Shown here in pieces: positions 18,854 through 28,050 of a stretch of 64,000 nucleotides of DNA. This DNA comes from Granulicella tundricola MP5ACTX9 (lineage in GTDB: Bacteria; Acidobacteriota; Terriglobia; Terriglobales; Acidobacteriaceae). Numbering within the stretch: position 1 is the first letter of the stretch; every line of letters starts with the position of its first letter. The notes under the pieces were generated by a model. That model was not told where the DNA came from, searched no databases, and was given only the letters and a program-made list of their open reading frames with translations. Made by a program: the position numbers and the translations under genes. The stretch spans positions 62,001 through 126,000 of the forward strand of contig NC_015065.1 in NCBI RefSeq assembly GCF_000178975.2, given 5' to 3'.

Positions 18854-19948
18854 ATGAACGATCATGAAGTCTACGAAATTTCTACCTCATTTCCATTTGG
18901 GCGGATGGATGCAAGTACATCCGCTACGTATCTGAGGGCGTTGATCGGGAATAGCCCGATCGCGATCATTGCGCTGGATGCGCAGCATCGATACACGATG
19001 TGCAACCCTGCGTTTGAGCGGTTGTTCCAGTACACATCGAAGGAACTGTTCTCAGAGGATCTGGACTACCTGATTGCAGGGCCGGAGATGATGGAGGAGG
19101 CGCGCGACCTGAGCCGGCGGGTGCTACAAGGCGATAAGGTGCATACCGTGACGCAGCGGCGGCGGCGGGATGGAATGATCGTGGATGTTGAGTTGTACGG
19201 GATTCCGCTGGTGGTGGATGGCGAGTTGGCGGGTGTATACGGGCTTTACCAAGATGTGACCGAACGCAACAAGGCGCAGACGGCGTTCCGTGCGATCTCC
19301 GATCAGATGGATAACCTGCAGCAGGAGGAACGGCGCAGGATTGCGCGGGATCTGCATGATTCGACGTCGCAGGAGCTGACGGTGTTGAACTGGAACCTGG
19401 CCAGGCTGAATGCGCTGGTGACGGATAAGGATGAGGCGCTGCAGAGGCTGGTGCAGGAGACGCGGGAGATTGCGTCGCAGTGTTCTGCCCGGATACGGAG
19501 TGCGTCTTACCTGCTGCATCCGCCGCTATTGGGGGAGGGTGGGTTGACGCGGGCGCTGCCCTGGCTTGTGGAGGGTTTCGAGCAGAGGAGCGGGATTCAG
19601 GTGGGCCTGGAGATGAGCGCGAACCTGGGACGGTTTCGGGATGGGGTGGAGATTGCAATCTTCCGGGTGGTGCAGGAGAGTCTGACGAATGTGCTGCGGC
19701 ACTCGGGCAGCGCGGTGGTGCAGATTGCGCTGCGCTGCGATGAGGACTGGCTGCTGCTTTCAATCAGTGACGAAGGGGCGGAGCAGGGAGGGCCGGCGGT
19801 GTCGCATGAAAAGCGGATGTATGGCGTGGGGGTGAGTGGGATGCGAGAGCGGGTGGAGAAGCTTGGTGGATGCTTCAGCATCGATGGGACGAAGGGCGGG
19901 ACGACGGTGATGGTGACGATTCCGCGGAATATGGGTGTGCATGGCTGA
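18854..19948 (+). CDS. PAS-containing sensor histidine kinase, NarL/DegS type
   Basis: 364 residues from the ATG at 18854, which has GAGG seven bases upstream. A PAS domain spans about residues 20-145 (NSPIAIIALDAQHRYTMCNP ending near YQDVTERNK). A HisKA_3 domain follows, with the phosphorylated His168 in ARDLHDSTSQ. The HATPase_c domain (VVQESLTNVLRHSG; GVGVSGMRERV) completes it. No membrane helix is seen, so it is probably a cytoplasmic sensor. The stop overlaps the start of the response regulator gene, which points to coupled translation and a cognate pair. Confidence 0.9.
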   Translation: MNDHEVYEISTSFPFGRMDASTSATYLRALIGNSPIAIIALDAQHRYTMCNPAFERLFQYTSKELFSEDLDYLIAGPEMMEEARDLSRRVLQGDKVHTVTQRRRRDGMIVDVELYGIPLVVDGELAGVYGLYQDVTERNKAQTAFRAISDQMDNLQQEERRRIARDLHDSTSQELTVLNWNLARLNALVTDKDEALQRLVQETREIASQCSARIRSASYLLHPPLLGEGGLTRALPWLVEGFEQRSGIQVGLEMSANLGRFRDGVEIAIFRVVQESLTNVLRHSGSAVVQIALRCDEDWLLLSISDEGAEQGGPAVSHEKRMYGVGVSGMRERVEKLGGCFSIDGTKGGTTVMVTIPRNMGVHG

Positions 19949-20591
19949 GCTACGGATTATGATTGCGGACGATCACGACCTGATCCGCCGAGGACTACGG
20001 ACGCTGCTGGGAACTCGGAGCGGATGGACGGTTGTGGGCGAGGCTTCCAATGGCGTGGACGCGGTGACGATGGCTGCGAGCCTGATGCCGGATATTGCGA
20101 TTCTGGATTTCTCCATGCCGGGGCTGACCGGGCCGGAGGCTGCTGCTCGCATGCGGGTCTGTGCGCCGCGAACGAAGGTGCTGGTGCTGACGATGCATGA
20201 CTCCGAAGAGGTGCTGCGGGAGGTGCTGCAGGCTGGCGCTAAGGGGTTCATGCTGAAGAGCGACGCGGATCGTGACTTGTTGATGGCTGTGCAACGGATC
20301 TCGGAGAGTGATGAGATTTTTGTGAGTGAGCGGGCGGTATCGCTTCGTGGGGGGCCGCTGAATGTAAGTGGGGCGGGGAAGGCTAGTCTGGCGCAGTTGA
20401 CGGTGCGCGAGCGCGAGGTGATGCGGCTGCTGGCAGATGGAATGACGAGCAAAGAGGCGGCGGCGCGGCTTTGCATCAGCACGCGGACGGTGGAGTCGCA
20501 CCGGATCAATATCAGCCGGAAGATGAGCTTTGGGTCTGTGGCGGATCTGGTGCGGTATGCGATTCGCAATGGGATTGCGGCGCAGTGCTAG
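19941..20591 (+). CDS. LuxR/NarL-family response regulator
   Basis: 216 residues from the ATG at 19941, which overlaps the kinase gene by eight bases; a GTG at 19935 is an alternative. The receiver domain has acidic residues Asp10 and Asp11, phosphoacceptor Asp56 (AILDFSMPG), and the conserved Thr and Lys (LTMHDS; FMLKSD). The C-terminal LuxR helix-turn-helix (LTVREREVMRLLADG; ISTRTVESHRINI) binds DNA. It is the partner of the upstream kinase. Targets are unknown; the adjacent TonB receptor or the convergent glycosidase gene are candidates by position only. Confidence 0.9.
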   Translation: MAELRIMIADDHDLIRRGLRTLLGTRSGWTVVGEASNGVDAVTMAASLMPDIAILDFSMPGLTGPEAAARMRVCAPRTKVLVLTMHDSEEVLREVLQAGAKGFMLKSDADRDLLMAVQRISESDEIFVSERAVSLRGGPLNVSGAGKASLAQLTVREREVMRLLADGMTSKEAAARLCISTRTVESHRINISRKMSFGSVADLVRYAIRNGIAAQC

Positions 20592-20604
20592 GGATGGGGA
20601 CACG

Positions 20605-23600
20605 CTAATCGCTGATTAGAGTTGCGGCCAGCAATGCGACGATGATGCCGTAGAGGTGGACGGTGATCTCCAAACTGGACAGGGTTTTGGAGGGGTCGAG
20701 TGGGATATGCAGGACGGTGGCCGCTCCGCCGGGGATGTGGCCGCCGTTGCCTTTTGCCTGAGTTTGGATCTGAGTTTGGATCTGAGCTTGGGTGAGGGAG
20801 CGGACTTTTCCGGTCTTGAGATCGACGCGGGTGGGGGGGAGGGTTTCGTCCACGAAGAGATAGTCGTCGATGAGGTAGTCCTGCTCGATGGGCCACCAGT
20901 TTTCCGGGTTGCGAAGCGTTAGGCTTGAGCGAGTGCCGTCCGTATAAGACACATGGACGTGGGCGTGATCCGTACGGCTGCATTGGGGGAAGGTGCTTCC
21001 GGCCAAGAGGAGGGAAAGCATCTTGGCAGAACCTTTCAGGGGGATGCGGATGGTGGGCTTGTCCTGCTGCCAGTGGGAGAGGTAGAGGCAGTTTGGAGCT
21101 GCGCCGCCGGGTGTGCGAAAGGTGGGACCGTATGGAATGCGGAGCTCGCCGTTGAGAGAGCGGAGGCCGGTGTCGTCGATCGAGGGTCGGCGATCAAAGG
21201 CTGCCCATGCTCCGATGCCCTGCTGCGGGATTGAAAGGGAGCAGTAGGGTGAGCGGGGTGAGGCGTAGTCGCGTTCAAAGATTTCAGTGATGGAGGAGTT
21301 GAGGTGAGCGGTGAGGTCGATGGGCCGTGAGGTGCCGAGAGGTTGAGTGGCCGGGGCTGGCGATGGGTCCAGGACAAGGAAGGTGTGTGGCATCCACCAT
21401 TGGCAGTCCGGGGTGCCTGCCTGGGTAAAGACGGTATGGGTGCCGGGGCGGGTGGCTCGACCTTGATTCAGTGCGCGCTGTGGGTCGTCGATGATCTGGG
21501 ACGGAGGGAAGACGATGTCGTCGCGGTGAACGATGCGGTGTGCGGGACGCGGGGCTGCGGCAGGGCCTTTCCATTCGATGGCGACGGTCCAGTGAGTCTG
21601 GGCCTGAGCCTGAATGTGCAGGGATGGTGCGCCGACCGCTTCGGCAATGAAGGCTCCGGTTGCGGGAGTGCCGTTGATGCTGACCCTGGGTTGGCCAGTG
21701 CTGGGCGCGCGCAGCTTTAGGGAAAGCGCGACCGGACGGCCCAGACGGGAGGTGATCTCGCAAGATTCACGGTTGCCTGTGCGCGTCCACGCGAGGTCCA
21801 GGTCAGGGTGGTGAAGGCTCGCATTGTTCCAATCCGAAGGGAAGCCGGGGGTAATGTGGAGTGTGTTGTGGAGGAGATCGGGCTGGACGCCGAAGAGGCC
21901 TTCGATGAGGGCGCGTGCTGTGATGCCGATGGGGTCGCCAAAGTCTCGCTGGGCTTCCTGGCGGTGTGCGTCGAGTTGTGAGGTCATGTGGAAGTTGCCG
22001 GGGCAGAGACCCTGAAACATGGAGTCGAGCAGGTTTCCCTTGAAGAGGCTATAGGCCTCATCGACCATTCCGGTTTGCCACAGCGCGAGCGCCATGTGCA
22101 TGTTCTCCGCGAGCAGCAGCAGGTTCAGGCTCCACTCGTACGGCAGCCAATCGGAGCAGGAGAGCATGGTTCCGCCGGGGGGAACGGACAGGCCGGATAC
22201 GGGTACGGAACGAATGGCGGAGAGGCGCTCCACGGCCATCTGCCATGACTGACGAGGAGTGGCCGCGCGGGAATCGATGGCGTGGTATACGGACCAGAGC
22301 GCTGGGGAGGTGTAGACGGCCTGGGGTCCGAGCAGGTCCTTGCTTTCGGCGTAAGTGCCTTGCGAGCCGATCCAAAGATGCGTTTGCATCGCCTTCTGGA
22401 TAAGGGTGGCTTCGCGCTCGTAAGGGGCTGGGTCCTTCTGGATCATGGCGGCAATCTGTGCGGCCATGCGATTGGCGAAGAGGTTATAGGCCGTGCTGTG
22501 GGTGGCACCCCCGCCGTTGTATTGCAGGTTGTCTGAGGCCCAGATGCAGGCGTAGGCCTCGTATAGCGGAAGCCCATCGTAGAGGCGACGGAAGAGGCGC
22601 TGCTCCCAGGCGAGATGCCGCTCGAGTGCCGGCCAGATCTCGGCTGCGAACGCCAAGTCAGCCGTCCACTGCAGGTGGCGCAGCAGGGCGTCGAAGAAGA
22701 CGAGGTTCATGTCGTAGTGGTTGTGAGAGAGATCGCCGTTGCTGTGCAGGAGATTTTCTGTCCGGCTGAGATGGGAGCCGGGGTCAGGCTGGCCGATTGC
22801 TGGAACTGCTGTCGTGACCGGTGCGATGTTCTGTTTTGCGATCCAGTGACGGGCGTGCTGGATAAAGCGGTCATGCCATCCCAGGGCATCGAGGACATAT
22901 GGCCCACGCCAGCCGGCGAGAGGGTTTCGCCATGCGACTGCGCCGTGCATGACGCAGTGTTGGGCTTCATCCCAGAGTGCGTCACCTGCTATGCCTACTG
23001 CCGGGCCTATGGCATTGATAAAGGGATCTGGGGTCTGGAGGGAGACGCGTGAGGCGACTGCATCAAGTTGCGCGCAGCGCCGGACGTAAGCCTCCTCTGC
23101 ATCAATGGTCACGTCACCATTGATGCGGAGGTGCAGCGGCGTTGCGCTTAGCTTGACGGATGCCAGGAGGGCAGGAAGTGCCGGGCCGGAGGCGGCGGAG
23201 TCCGCGAGTGCTTGCCAGCCGTCGTTCCAGCGGCTGGCATCGCCGATGAGGGCGGTGGTGCCTGGGGGGAAGTCGAAGGAGAGGTTGACTGCCTTGCTCG
23301 TGAGCCTCGCGGTGTGTCCTTCGATGGTGTAGTTGTTACCGGCGCACTCCATGGGGCGAACCTGGAAGAACTGAGAGACGGGTTCGGACTCGCAGCCGAT
23401 GTCTCCTCCGCGCTTGCCTTTACGGCCGCTGGCACCGGCGAAGGCGTAGAGCATCTGCACCTCATCCTTCGCGAGCGTCGACTGGACGCGGATATGGAGA
23501 CCGGGGCCCTGAGCCGCGGTGACCACGTCGAGACGGAGTTGATTCGAACCAAGGGCTGCATCGTTGATGGTGTACGACATGCGACCTGCATGGTAGGTCG

Positions 23601-24000
23601 CCACGATCTCATCTGCCTGGGAGAGCCACTTGGCCGTCCCCCGGGCGGTGAAGCCCAGGCGCAGATTGCCGCCGTGTCCCGGCATGTAGAGCGAGAACTC
23701 GGGCAGGTCGCCTGCATCGACACGGAAGGCGATGTTCTGGCCATAGAGCGGACGGTTGAAAAATTCCGAGCTGTTGCGAATGGTGAAGCCGCCTTGTTCC
23801 GGGCGATAACGGAGTGGACGTTCAGTTTTGCCATGCATCAGGCCACGGACGCTGCCGGCGATCTCTTCCGGTGAGGTTGCGGCGGATTGGGGCCTGGCAG
23901 CCTGACCCGCGAGGAGGCTCGGATGATGAGCAGCCAGCAACGCACTGGCGGAGCTGTGCGACAGGAAGCGGCGACGAGTCCAGAGTGAAGGCATACTCAT
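20605..24000 (-). CDS. Tat-exported putative glycoside hydrolase, (alpha/alpha)6-type, DUF4450-like
   Basis: 1131 residues. The N-terminus has a twin-arginine signal (WTRRRFLSHSSASALLAA) and a cleavable region. An N-terminal beta part precedes a helical central region that reads like a six-hairpin glycosidase (NGDLSHNHYDMNLVFFDAL; AAEIWPALERHLAWEQRLF). A beta C-terminal half and a hydrophobic tail (LYGIIVALLAATLI) follow. I believe this resembles DUF4450 proteins but cannot assign a CAZy family or point to catalytic residues. It lies 67 bases downstream of a TonB receptor on the same strand, so periplasmic processing of an imported glycan is a reasonable inference. Confidence 0.6.
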   Translation of the reverse strand: MSMPSLWTRRRFLSHSSASALLAAHHPSLLAGQAARPQSAATSPEEIAGSVRGLMHGKTERPLRYRPEQGGFTIRNSSEFFNRPLYGQNIAFRVDAGDLPEFSLYMPGHGGNLRLGFTARGTAKWLSQADEIVATYHAGRMSYTINDAALGSNQLRLDVVTAAQGPGLHIRVQSTLAKDEVQMLYAFAGASGRKGKRGGDIGCESEPVSQFFQVRPMECAGNNYTIEGHTARLTSKAVNLSFDFPPGTTALIGDASRWNDGWQALADSAASGPALPALLASVKLSATPLHLRINGDVTIDAEEAYVRRCAQLDAVASRVSLQTPDPFINAIGPAVGIAGDALWDEAQHCVMHGAVAWRNPLAGWRGPYVLDALGWHDRFIQHARHWIAKQNIAPVTTAVPAIGQPDPGSHLSRTENLLHSNGDLSHNHYDMNLVFFDALLRHLQWTADLAFAAEIWPALERHLAWEQRLFRRLYDGLPLYEAYACIWASDNLQYNGGGATHSTAYNLFANRMAAQIAAMIQKDPAPYEREATLIQKAMQTHLWIGSQGTYAESKDLLGPQAVYTSPALWSVYHAIDSRAATPRQSWQMAVERLSAIRSVPVSGLSVPPGGTMLSCSDWLPYEWSLNLLLLAENMHMALALWQTGMVDEAYSLFKGNLLDSMFQGLCPGNFHMTSQLDAHRQEAQRDFGDPIGITARALIEGLFGVQPDLLHNTLHITPGFPSDWNNASLHHPDLDLAWTRTGNRESCEITSRLGRPVALSLKLRAPSTGQPRVSINGTPATGAFIAEAVGAPSLHIQAQAQTHWTVAIEWKGPAAAPRPAHRIVHRDDIVFPPSQIIDDPQRALNQGRATRPGTHTVFTQAGTPDCQWWMPHTFLVLDPSPAPATQPLGTSRPIDLTAHLNSSITEIFERDYASPRSPYCSLSIPQQGIGAWAAFDRRPSIDDTGLRSLNGELRIPYGPTFRTPGGAAPNCLYLSHWQQDKPTIRIPLKGSAKMLSLLLAGSTFPQCSRTDHAHVHVSYTDGTRSSLTLRNPENWWPIEQDYLIDDYLFVDETLPPTRVDLKTGKVRSLTQAQIQTQIQTQAKGNGGHIPGGAATVLHIPLDPSKTLSSLEITVHLYGIIVALLAATLISD
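20759..20792. repeat. 12-bp tandem repeat inside the glycosidase gene
   Basis: TGAGTTTGGATC occurs twice in tandem (20759-20782), followed by a third partial copy. On the coding strand it encodes a QTQI repeat close to the C-terminus. It keeps the frame (12 bp) and may vary in copy number between strains. Confidence 0.7.
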
Positions 24001-24023
24001 AAGGGTTTAGCTTAACGATGCGC

Positions 24024-24043
24024 GCCCGGCGTTTCCACCGGGC
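24024..24043 (-). terminator. Small hairpin between receptor and glycosidase genes
   Basis: GCCCGG (24024-24029) and CCGGGC (24038-24043) form a perfect 6-bp stem with an 8-base loop, 25 bases after the receptor stop. No T-run is present. It might attenuate rather than stop transcription into the downstream gene. Confidence 0.3.
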
Positions 24044-24067
24044 TCGCTGGTTGTTTGACTTACGGGG

Positions 24068-27000
24068 CTAGAAGTTGATCCGTGCTGCGAGTTGAATATC
24101 ACGCGAACCATTGTTCTGTTTAGAGAAGGTGCCGAAGGCTCCGCTTGCGAGTGCTGTGCCGAGGCCACCGAACTGCGTGTGATTGGTGACGTTGATGACG
24201 TCCGCCTGCATGGTGAGCTTGAAACGCTCAAACAGGGGGAACTCGCGTTTGAGGCCGGCGTCCAGGTTGGCGTTGCCGAGGTTATAGAGATTCAAGGGAG
24301 CACTGCGTTGGACGTTGCCGAAGTTGTAGCCGTTGTTGCCGGGTGTGGCGATGAAGGCTGTGGCATCCAGAAACTTGACCGTGCTGGCTGTGGTTGCGGT
24401 CAGACCGTGGCCGTAACCTCCTCCGATACGAGGCGAACCGGAGAATGCCGGGTTGAAGGATGGGTAGCAGGAGCCAGGGGTCTGGCAGCTTGTGCCGGTG
24501 ATGGAAAGCGGCGCGCCGGAGATCTTGGTGTAGATGTATGAGACCTTCCAGCCGCCGATGATGGCGCGAACGGCCGCGTGGCTGCCGCCGAACTGGCTTT
24601 TGTCTCCAAAGGGAAGCTGATACACGCCGAAGATGCGCAGGTTGTTGGGAACATTGTTGGCACTGACGGCGCGGTCGATGCGGTTAGCCTGGGTAGAGCC
24701 GAAGCCTCCGTCAATCACGTTGTTGGGGATGGGGTAACCGCTGCGTACGCCAGAGATATCGTCGATGGTCTTGGAGTAGGTGTAGTTCAGGGCGAGGTCC
24801 AGGCCGTGCCACTTGCGTTCCTGCAGGGAGATCTGGAGTGCGTTGTAGTTGGCGTTGCCGATATCGCCCCAGGTGTCCGTGACGCTGGAATACTGCGGGA
24901 AGGGCTTCAGCATCTGCGAGATCGTGGCAGCCGAACCGCCGAAGGTTGTGTACGGAAGTCCGATCCCGGGGATGATCGCCTGAGCCTCTTGGAGGTAGGT
25001 CTTGCCGGTCGCCTTATCCATCCCGCCGGGCAACTGCTTCAAGAGCGCACCCAAAGCCTGATACTGAGGGGCGAGCTGATCCTGGTAGAAGCCGCGGCTG
25101 TTGGCAACGAGGAAGTGCGACTGGTTGCCGGCAAAGTCCGCGCTCAGGGTGAGGGTGCGAGTCAACGCCTGCTGGATGCCGAAGTTGAAGCTGACGGTAT
25201 ACGGTGCGCGACCGGATAGGTATGGGTCAGCGTAAGAGACGCTTGAGGCGGTTGGGGAGACTCCGTTGACGAGGTAGTTGCCTGTGTTAGCGATGGCTGT
25301 GGGGCTGATGGTGAGGCTGTAGTTGGGGATGCTGGTATTGCTCAACGCGCCCAGGTTGGAGTTGAGGTAAAAGGCTGGCTGGCCGCCCTGGCCTGAATCC
25401 ACGAAGGACTGCTGGGCCGTGAGTCCGAGCTGCCCGGTTCCGTTATAGTTGCCGGCGTTTGAGCCGCCTACGCCACCGCTATGCGTATACATGATGGCGA
25501 ACGCTCCGCGAATCACCGTGCGAGAGGCTGCCTGATAGGCAAAGCCGAGGCGTGGGCCGATGTTCTTGTACCAAGTGTTGACGGTGGTGCGGCAGTTGCA
25601 GGTGCCCGATCCATTGCCGTAGTAGAAGAGAGCACCGGGAGTTCCGGTAGCGGGGTTGATTTGTGTGGGGCTGAAGCCGCTCCAACGGTCATTCTTCTCG
25701 TGGAAGGGCGTATACAAGTCCCAGCGCAGACCGAGATTGAGGGTGAGGTTCTTCGTCACCTTGTAGTCATCCTGAACGTAAGGCGAGAAGGCCCGGTAAC
25801 GTGCGCCTAACGTGGAAAAATTCTGGAAGTAGATGGACGATGAGTCCACAGCGCCAAGCAGGAAGCTGGCATATGCGAGCCCGCTCTTGGTGTTGATCGA
25901 CCCGCTGTTGTAACCCGCGGTGGAGCTTGCATTGAAGGCAAAGCTGAGGGGTTTGCTGGAGCTGTCCGAGATGGACTGGTTGAACTCCAGCCACTGATAG
26001 GTCCCGCCGAAGGTGATGGAGTGACGCCCCTTGGTCAGGACGAACTCGTCTCCAAACGTCAGGGTGTTTACGCCCTCATGGTAAGCAGTGGGCGCGGAGA
26101 AGCCGGAGGGCGCGTCTACACCACCCGCGAAGCTGGCTCCGGGAAATGTGCTGGAGGCGAGACCAGCCGGCAGGTTGCCGATGCCGAGGGTCGACGCTGT
26201 GACCGAGCCTCCGTCTGTTGCATTGCCGATGGGCGCGGAGAAGCGGGTGAAGCCGTAGCGCAGCTGGTTTACTGCGTGTGGGCTGAAGGTATAGGTGTGC
26301 TTGACGATATCGGTGGTGGTTGTCTCCGTGACAATCGTTCCGTTGGTGTAAGGGTAGGGAAGGACGGAGGTCGCGCCGTAGTCGTACGGTGGAATGTGCT
26401 TGACGCCGGAGGTGGAGATGAAGGCGAGTTGCTGGCGGGGCGAGAGGTCGTAATCTACGCGGCCGGTGAAGCCCCAGACCTGCAGGCCCGTGACGCGTCC
26501 GGCCAAATAGTTGCTGGTCAGGTTACCGTTCGCGACCGGCGGAAGATAGGACTGCATGGCCTTTGCGATAGGTGAGATCTCAGCGGTTGGGATCACGTCC
26601 TTGGTGGGGACGCCATTCTTAACGCCCATGAAAGGGTAGGCACAGGTGACGCCCTTGTTGGCCGTAGTGCAGGCTGTAACGGTCGTTGGGTCGTAGATGT
26701 CGTAGCCCGGGTTGGCCGCTGCATAGGCCGTAAAATCGCCGTTGCGTGCATCGACCGTGGGGATGGTCTGGTAGGTGGGGTTGGTGATGCCGTTGTAGTG
26801 GTAGCGGTCGTAGTTGGCGAAGAAGAAGAGCTTGTCCTTGAGGATGGGACCGCCGAGGGAGAGCGAGAGCTCATCCTGATGCTCGGGATTCTTCTTGGTC
26901 GGAAGGCCGGTTGTACCGTCTGCGCGCACGATGGGGACCCACGGCTGGAAGTATCCCCAGGTATCGAAGGCCGTGTTGCGAATGTAGAAGTTGGCGTTGC

Positions 27001-27763
27001 CGTGGAAGGTGTTCGTGCCCTGCTTGATGGAGTAGTTCTCCACGCCAAGGCCCTGGTACTGCGCGGAAGAGCCACTGGTCTGTACCTGAAACTGGTCGAC
27101 TGCTTCAATGGCAAGGTTCTGGTTGAGCTTACGGTTATCGCCTTGCGAATCGACCGTCGTCTGGGGCACGCCTTCGATGTACATCTCGTTTGAGTTTCCG
27201 GAGCCAGAGCCATCGAAGATGCCGGCACGACCACCACTATTGACACCGGGAAGCAGAGTGACAAAGCTGGTTGGATCACGCGGGCCGCCCGAGGTGATCT
27301 GCAAAGGAAGTTCGGAATAGGTTGCGTTCTCAATGACGCCGCCCAGAGTGGCGTTGGTGGTCTGCAGTGCGGCAGGGGCGGTGCTGACGGTGATGGTCTC
27401 GCTCTGTGCGCCGACCGTGAGCTTTGGATTGAGGCCGACTGTGGCCAGCGCATCTACGGTCAGGTTTTCCTGGCGGAAGACTTGGAATCCTGGCGCTTCC
27501 ACGGTGACGGTGTACACGCCGGGAATCAAGGGCGAGATGACGTAGTAGCCGGAGCCGGTGGACTGCCGCACGGTCGAAACCCCAGTGGCGTTCTCCCTCA
27601 CTGTGATTTTGGCTCCGGGAATCAACGCGCCGTCCTTGTCCTGCACGGTCCCGGAGATGCCACCTGTCCCAGCGATCTGTGCCTGGGCGGCGAAGGTCGC
27701 GAGGGAGAAGCAGGCGGTGGTTGCAACGAGGGAAAGACTCCTGGAAGGGCGGCGGGTTTTCAT
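24068..27763 (-). CDS. TonB-dependent receptor, Oar-like
   Basis: 1231 residues. The ATG at 27763 has GGAG about ten bases upstream. The signal peptide ends FAAQAQ, followed by a CarboxypepD_reg domain (GGISGTVQDKDGALIPG), a plug with MYIEGVPQTTVD, and a barrel ending QLAARINF. It is followed by the putative glycosidase gene and faces the divergent GH28 gene, so a plant-polysaccharide fragment is a plausible ligand. A TTGACA-N18-TAAGAT promoter lies about 45 bases upstream of the start. Confidence 0.92.
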   Translation of the reverse strand: MKTRRPSRSLSLVATTACFSLATFAAQAQIAGTGGISGTVQDKDGALIPGAKITVRENATGVSTVRQSTGSGYYVISPLIPGVYTVTVEAPGFQVFRQENLTVDALATVGLNPKLTVGAQSETITVSTAPAALQTTNATLGGVIENATYSELPLQITSGGPRDPTSFVTLLPGVNSGGRAGIFDGSGSGNSNEMYIEGVPQTTVDSQGDNRKLNQNLAIEAVDQFQVQTSGSSAQYQGLGVENYSIKQGTNTFHGNANFYIRNTAFDTWGYFQPWVPIVRADGTTGLPTKKNPEHQDELSLSLGGPILKDKLFFFANYDRYHYNGITNPTYQTIPTVDARNGDFTAYAAANPGYDIYDPTTVTACTTANKGVTCAYPFMGVKNGVPTKDVIPTAEISPIAKAMQSYLPPVANGNLTSNYLAGRVTGLQVWGFTGRVDYDLSPRQQLAFISTSGVKHIPPYDYGATSVLPYPYTNGTIVTETTTTDIVKHTYTFSPHAVNQLRYGFTRFSAPIGNATDGGSVTASTLGIGNLPAGLASSTFPGASFAGGVDAPSGFSAPTAYHEGVNTLTFGDEFVLTKGRHSITFGGTYQWLEFNQSISDSSSKPLSFAFNASSTAGYNSGSINTKSGLAYASFLLGAVDSSSIYFQNFSTLGARYRAFSPYVQDDYKVTKNLTLNLGLRWDLYTPFHEKNDRWSGFSPTQINPATGTPGALFYYGNGSGTCNCRTTVNTWYKNIGPRLGFAYQAASRTVIRGAFAIMYTHSGGVGGSNAGNYNGTGQLGLTAQQSFVDSGQGGQPAFYLNSNLGALSNTSIPNYSLTISPTAIANTGNYLVNGVSPTASSVSYADPYLSGRAPYTVSFNFGIQQALTRTLTLSADFAGNQSHFLVANSRGFYQDQLAPQYQALGALLKQLPGGMDKATGKTYLQEAQAIIPGIGLPYTTFGGSAATISQMLKPFPQYSSVTDTWGDIGNANYNALQISLQERKWHGLDLALNYTYSKTIDDISGVRSGYPIPNNVIDGGFGSTQANRIDRAVSANNVPNNLRIFGVYQLPFGDKSQFGGSHAAVRAIIGGWKVSYIYTKISGAPLSITGTSCQTPGSCYPSFNPAFSGSPRIGGGYGHGLTATTASTVKFLDATAFIATPGNNGYNFGNVQRSAPLNLYNLGNANLDAGLKREFPLFERFKLTMQADVINVTNHTQFGGLGTALASGAFGTFSKQNNGSRDIQLAARINF

Positions 27764-27804
27764 GGCGTAGGAGCTCCAAAAGGGTTCTTGAGGTAACGGC
27801 GAGA

Positions 27805-27834
27805 ATCTTAGTGAGCCGCTGCGAATTCTGTCAA
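27805..27834 (-). promoter_or_regulatory. Candidate promoter of the TonB receptor
   Basis: On the minus strand: perfect -35 TTGACA (27829-27834), 18-base spacer, -10 TAAGAT (27805-27810), about 40 bases before the ATG at 27763. Spacing and -10 form resemble the promoters of the fucose operons at 32.5-32.7 kb. Confidence 0.5.
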
Positions 27835-28050
27835 TGGAAAAATTGTTTCGCCAAAGGAATTAGATAGAACCTGTTCGTAAGGTAGCTTCGATGACTGGAA
27901 GTTCTTTGTTTGCAGGGGTCTCGTGATCATTGATTCGCGCGGGGTGATCGTGTGGCGGTTCCTTCGTCACGTCCTTTTGCGAGTACACGGATTAATTTTG
28001 AAAAAATAATTTTACTGATGAGAACTTGCCGGACTATAAAAGAAGCGACT

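Noticed and set aside
20605..20619. CTAATC-GCT-GATTAG hairpin between the convergent response regulator and glycosidase genes
   Set aside because: The stem is only six AT-rich base pairs and overlaps a stop codon; termination here is unsupported.
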